From NCBI RefSeq assembly GCF_900323545.1, contig NZ_OOHN01000008.1, positions 2,854,019 to 2,918,018 on the forward strand: DNA of 64,000 nt, written 5' to 3'. Below the pieces are notes generated by a model. That model saw only the letters and a program-made list of their open reading frames with translations. It had not been told where the DNA came from and did not search any database. How positions within the stretch are numbered: position 1 is the first letter of the stretch; the number at the start of each line of letters is the position of its first letter. Below, in pieces: positions 63,317-64,000 of the stretch. Both the position numbers and the translations under genes were made by a program. Source of the stretch: Actinomyces sp. Marseille-P3109 (GTDB lineage: Bacteria; Actinomycetota; Actinomycetes; Actinomycetales; Actinomycetaceae).

Positions 63317-64000
63317 TCACCCGCCGTCGAGCATGATGCGTGACCCGGGGTCCGGAGGAGCCCAAGCCAACGCGGTACCAGGATCGCGCTCGATCTCACC
63401 GCGGATACGTCGCGCGTCCCGCGACCAGGACGTGGCCGATGCGTGCCGCCACATAACACTGTCGCCTAATACGGAGCCTCGAGCCCGTGAGCAGTAGTCC
63501 TGTCTACGCCGACGGCAACGCGTGAGACTCAAACGATCAGGGCTCCAGTCCCGCGACGTACTGAAAACCCTTCCGTGCCAACCGAATGAGCGGTGTCCGC
63601 CGCCACGACACCGATAGGAGCGCTGCAACCGCGAGTTGTGTGCCTCGCAGCATCGGCGATGACGAGCACCATCCGCTCCACCGCCAGGACGACCGCACCG
63701 CCAGGCATGTGCAGCCTGAGTCATCCGTCGAATGTGACTGCGCCGGGCAATCTCATCAGGTGACGGGGTGCATGGCATCTCCTCGTCATCGCCATCAGTG
63801 CCGGCAGCAACTACGTCCTTGAGAACGTAATTGATGACCTTCGACATATAACCTGAGGCTCTATAAGCCTGCTGCTTCGAGCCAATCACGTCGGCGCGGA
63901 GCTGAGTACCCCATCGCAGAGTCCGGCCCGACGGAGAGGAGGTGGACACGTCTGCGCAAATCCTCTCCAGAGTCGACGCGCGCTGAGAGCCAGGCTCGGA
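63317..64000 (-). CDS. RepSA-like replication initiator, C-terminal part (cut by window edge)
   Basis: The minus-strand frame is open from the right edge to TGA at 63317 (227 residues). TLRWGTQLRADVIGSKQ then YRASGYMSKVINYVLKD matches the RWG-x-Q-x-D-V and G-Y-x-x-K-Y block around the catalytic tyrosine of Streptomyces-type rolling-circle Rep proteins. Further on, HRSFGWHGRVFSTSRDWS corresponds to the H-x-L-G-F-x-G-H-F-x-T-K-S-R-x-Y-S block, with Trp-Ser for Tyr-Ser and no lysine. The stretch between the blocks is Arg/Gly/Cys-rich and atypical, so the gene may be diverged. It would initiate replication of the excised element. Confidence 0.65.
   Translation of the reverse strand, partial: SEPGSQRASTLERICADVSTSSPSGRTLRWGTQLRADVIGSKQQAYRASGYMSKVINYVLKDVVAAGTDGDDEEMPCTPSPDEIARRSHIRRMTQAAHAWRCGRPGGGADGARHRRCCEAHNSRLQRSYRCRGGGHRSFGWHGRVFSTSRDWSPDRLSLTRCRRRRQDYCSRARGSVLGDSVMWRHASATSWSRDARRIRGEIERDPGTALAWAPPDPGSRIMLDGG

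Larger units (their letters stand above)
58718..64000. mobile_element. Integrative element of AICE type at tRNA-Arg (right end outside window)
   Basis: The gene set is integrase, small coupled ORF, FtsK/TraB-like translocase, small ORF, divergent HTH regulator and RepSA-like replication protein. This matches actinomycete integrative and conjugative elements, which replicate through Rep and transfer double-stranded DNA with one FtsK-like pump. All lie right of tRNA-Arg(CCT). The region has more AT-ended codons than the chromosome to its left. Neither attR nor the duplicated tRNA end can be seen. The class is inferred from gene content. Confidence 0.75.

Noticed and set aside
63069..63497. 142-codon plus-strand frame in the integrative element
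   Set aside because: Overlaps the end of the better supported rep frame, and its His/Arg/Ser-rich content looks non-coding.

Overview
The window looks like chromosome from a high-GC actinobacterium, most likely an Actinomyces species of the oral type. The evidence is the GC-rich codon use, frequent GTG and leaderless-type starts, a stand-alone CIRCE-controlled groEL, the actinobacterial gene sets ispF-cysS-rlmB, lhr, XPB with a Helicase_C_3 partner, DUF4032 and DUF3027, and a c-di-AMP (ydaO-type) riboswitch ahead of an NlpC/P60 wall hydrolase. The species is inferred; no 16S gene is present.

Layout. 1-1150: the 3' end of an IS30-like transposase with its terminal repeat, a HAD phosphatase, and a 64-bp palindrome built from the same IS ends. 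1.2-7.4 kb: GNAT, a lipoprotein serpin, a PAS protein, RlmC-type methyltransferase, tRNA-Thr(TGT), DsbA-like protein. 7.55-8.4 kb: a lower-GC stranded nuclease-toxin tail. 8.4-20.2 kb: multi-pass membrane Ser/Thr kinase, MsiK/UgpC-type ATPase, DUF4032, a TetR/oxidoreductase divergon with two operators, a hypothetical protein, and the housekeeping set rlmB, cysS, ispF. 20.2-22.1 kb: dispersed palindromic repeats around an AbiEi/DUF559-like gene. 22.1-40.8 kb: ung, a LytR_C membrane protein, groEL, an orphan WXG100-like protein, an HD protein, a two-component system, NYN protein, PspA with a TPM-domain partner, a glutamine amidotransferase, and the XPB helicase diverging from its Helicase_C_3 partner.

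40.8-43.3 kb: a lower-GC five-gene island, all on the minus strand: MarR regulator, FrnE-type DsbA, guanine-deaminase-like enzyme and two SMR exporters, with matching MarR-type operator palindromes. This is the best candidate in the window for an undescribed functional module. 43.3-58.2 kb: a DUF3027 gene with an apparent frameshift, udgB translationally coupled to lhr, an NCS2 purine permease, an ECF sigma-factor relic, an MFS exporter, a DtxR/IdeR regulator, the riboswitch-controlled NlpC/P60 protein and a tandem universal stress protein.

58.6 kb to the end: tRNA-Arg(CCT) followed by an integrative element of the actinomycete type (AICE-like). It carries a tyrosine integrase reading toward the tRNA, a small coupled ORF, an FtsK/TraB-like translocase with TM segments, a further small ORF, a divergent HTH regulator, tandem hairpins and an edge-truncated RepSA-like replication protein. 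The right attachment site lies beyond the window.
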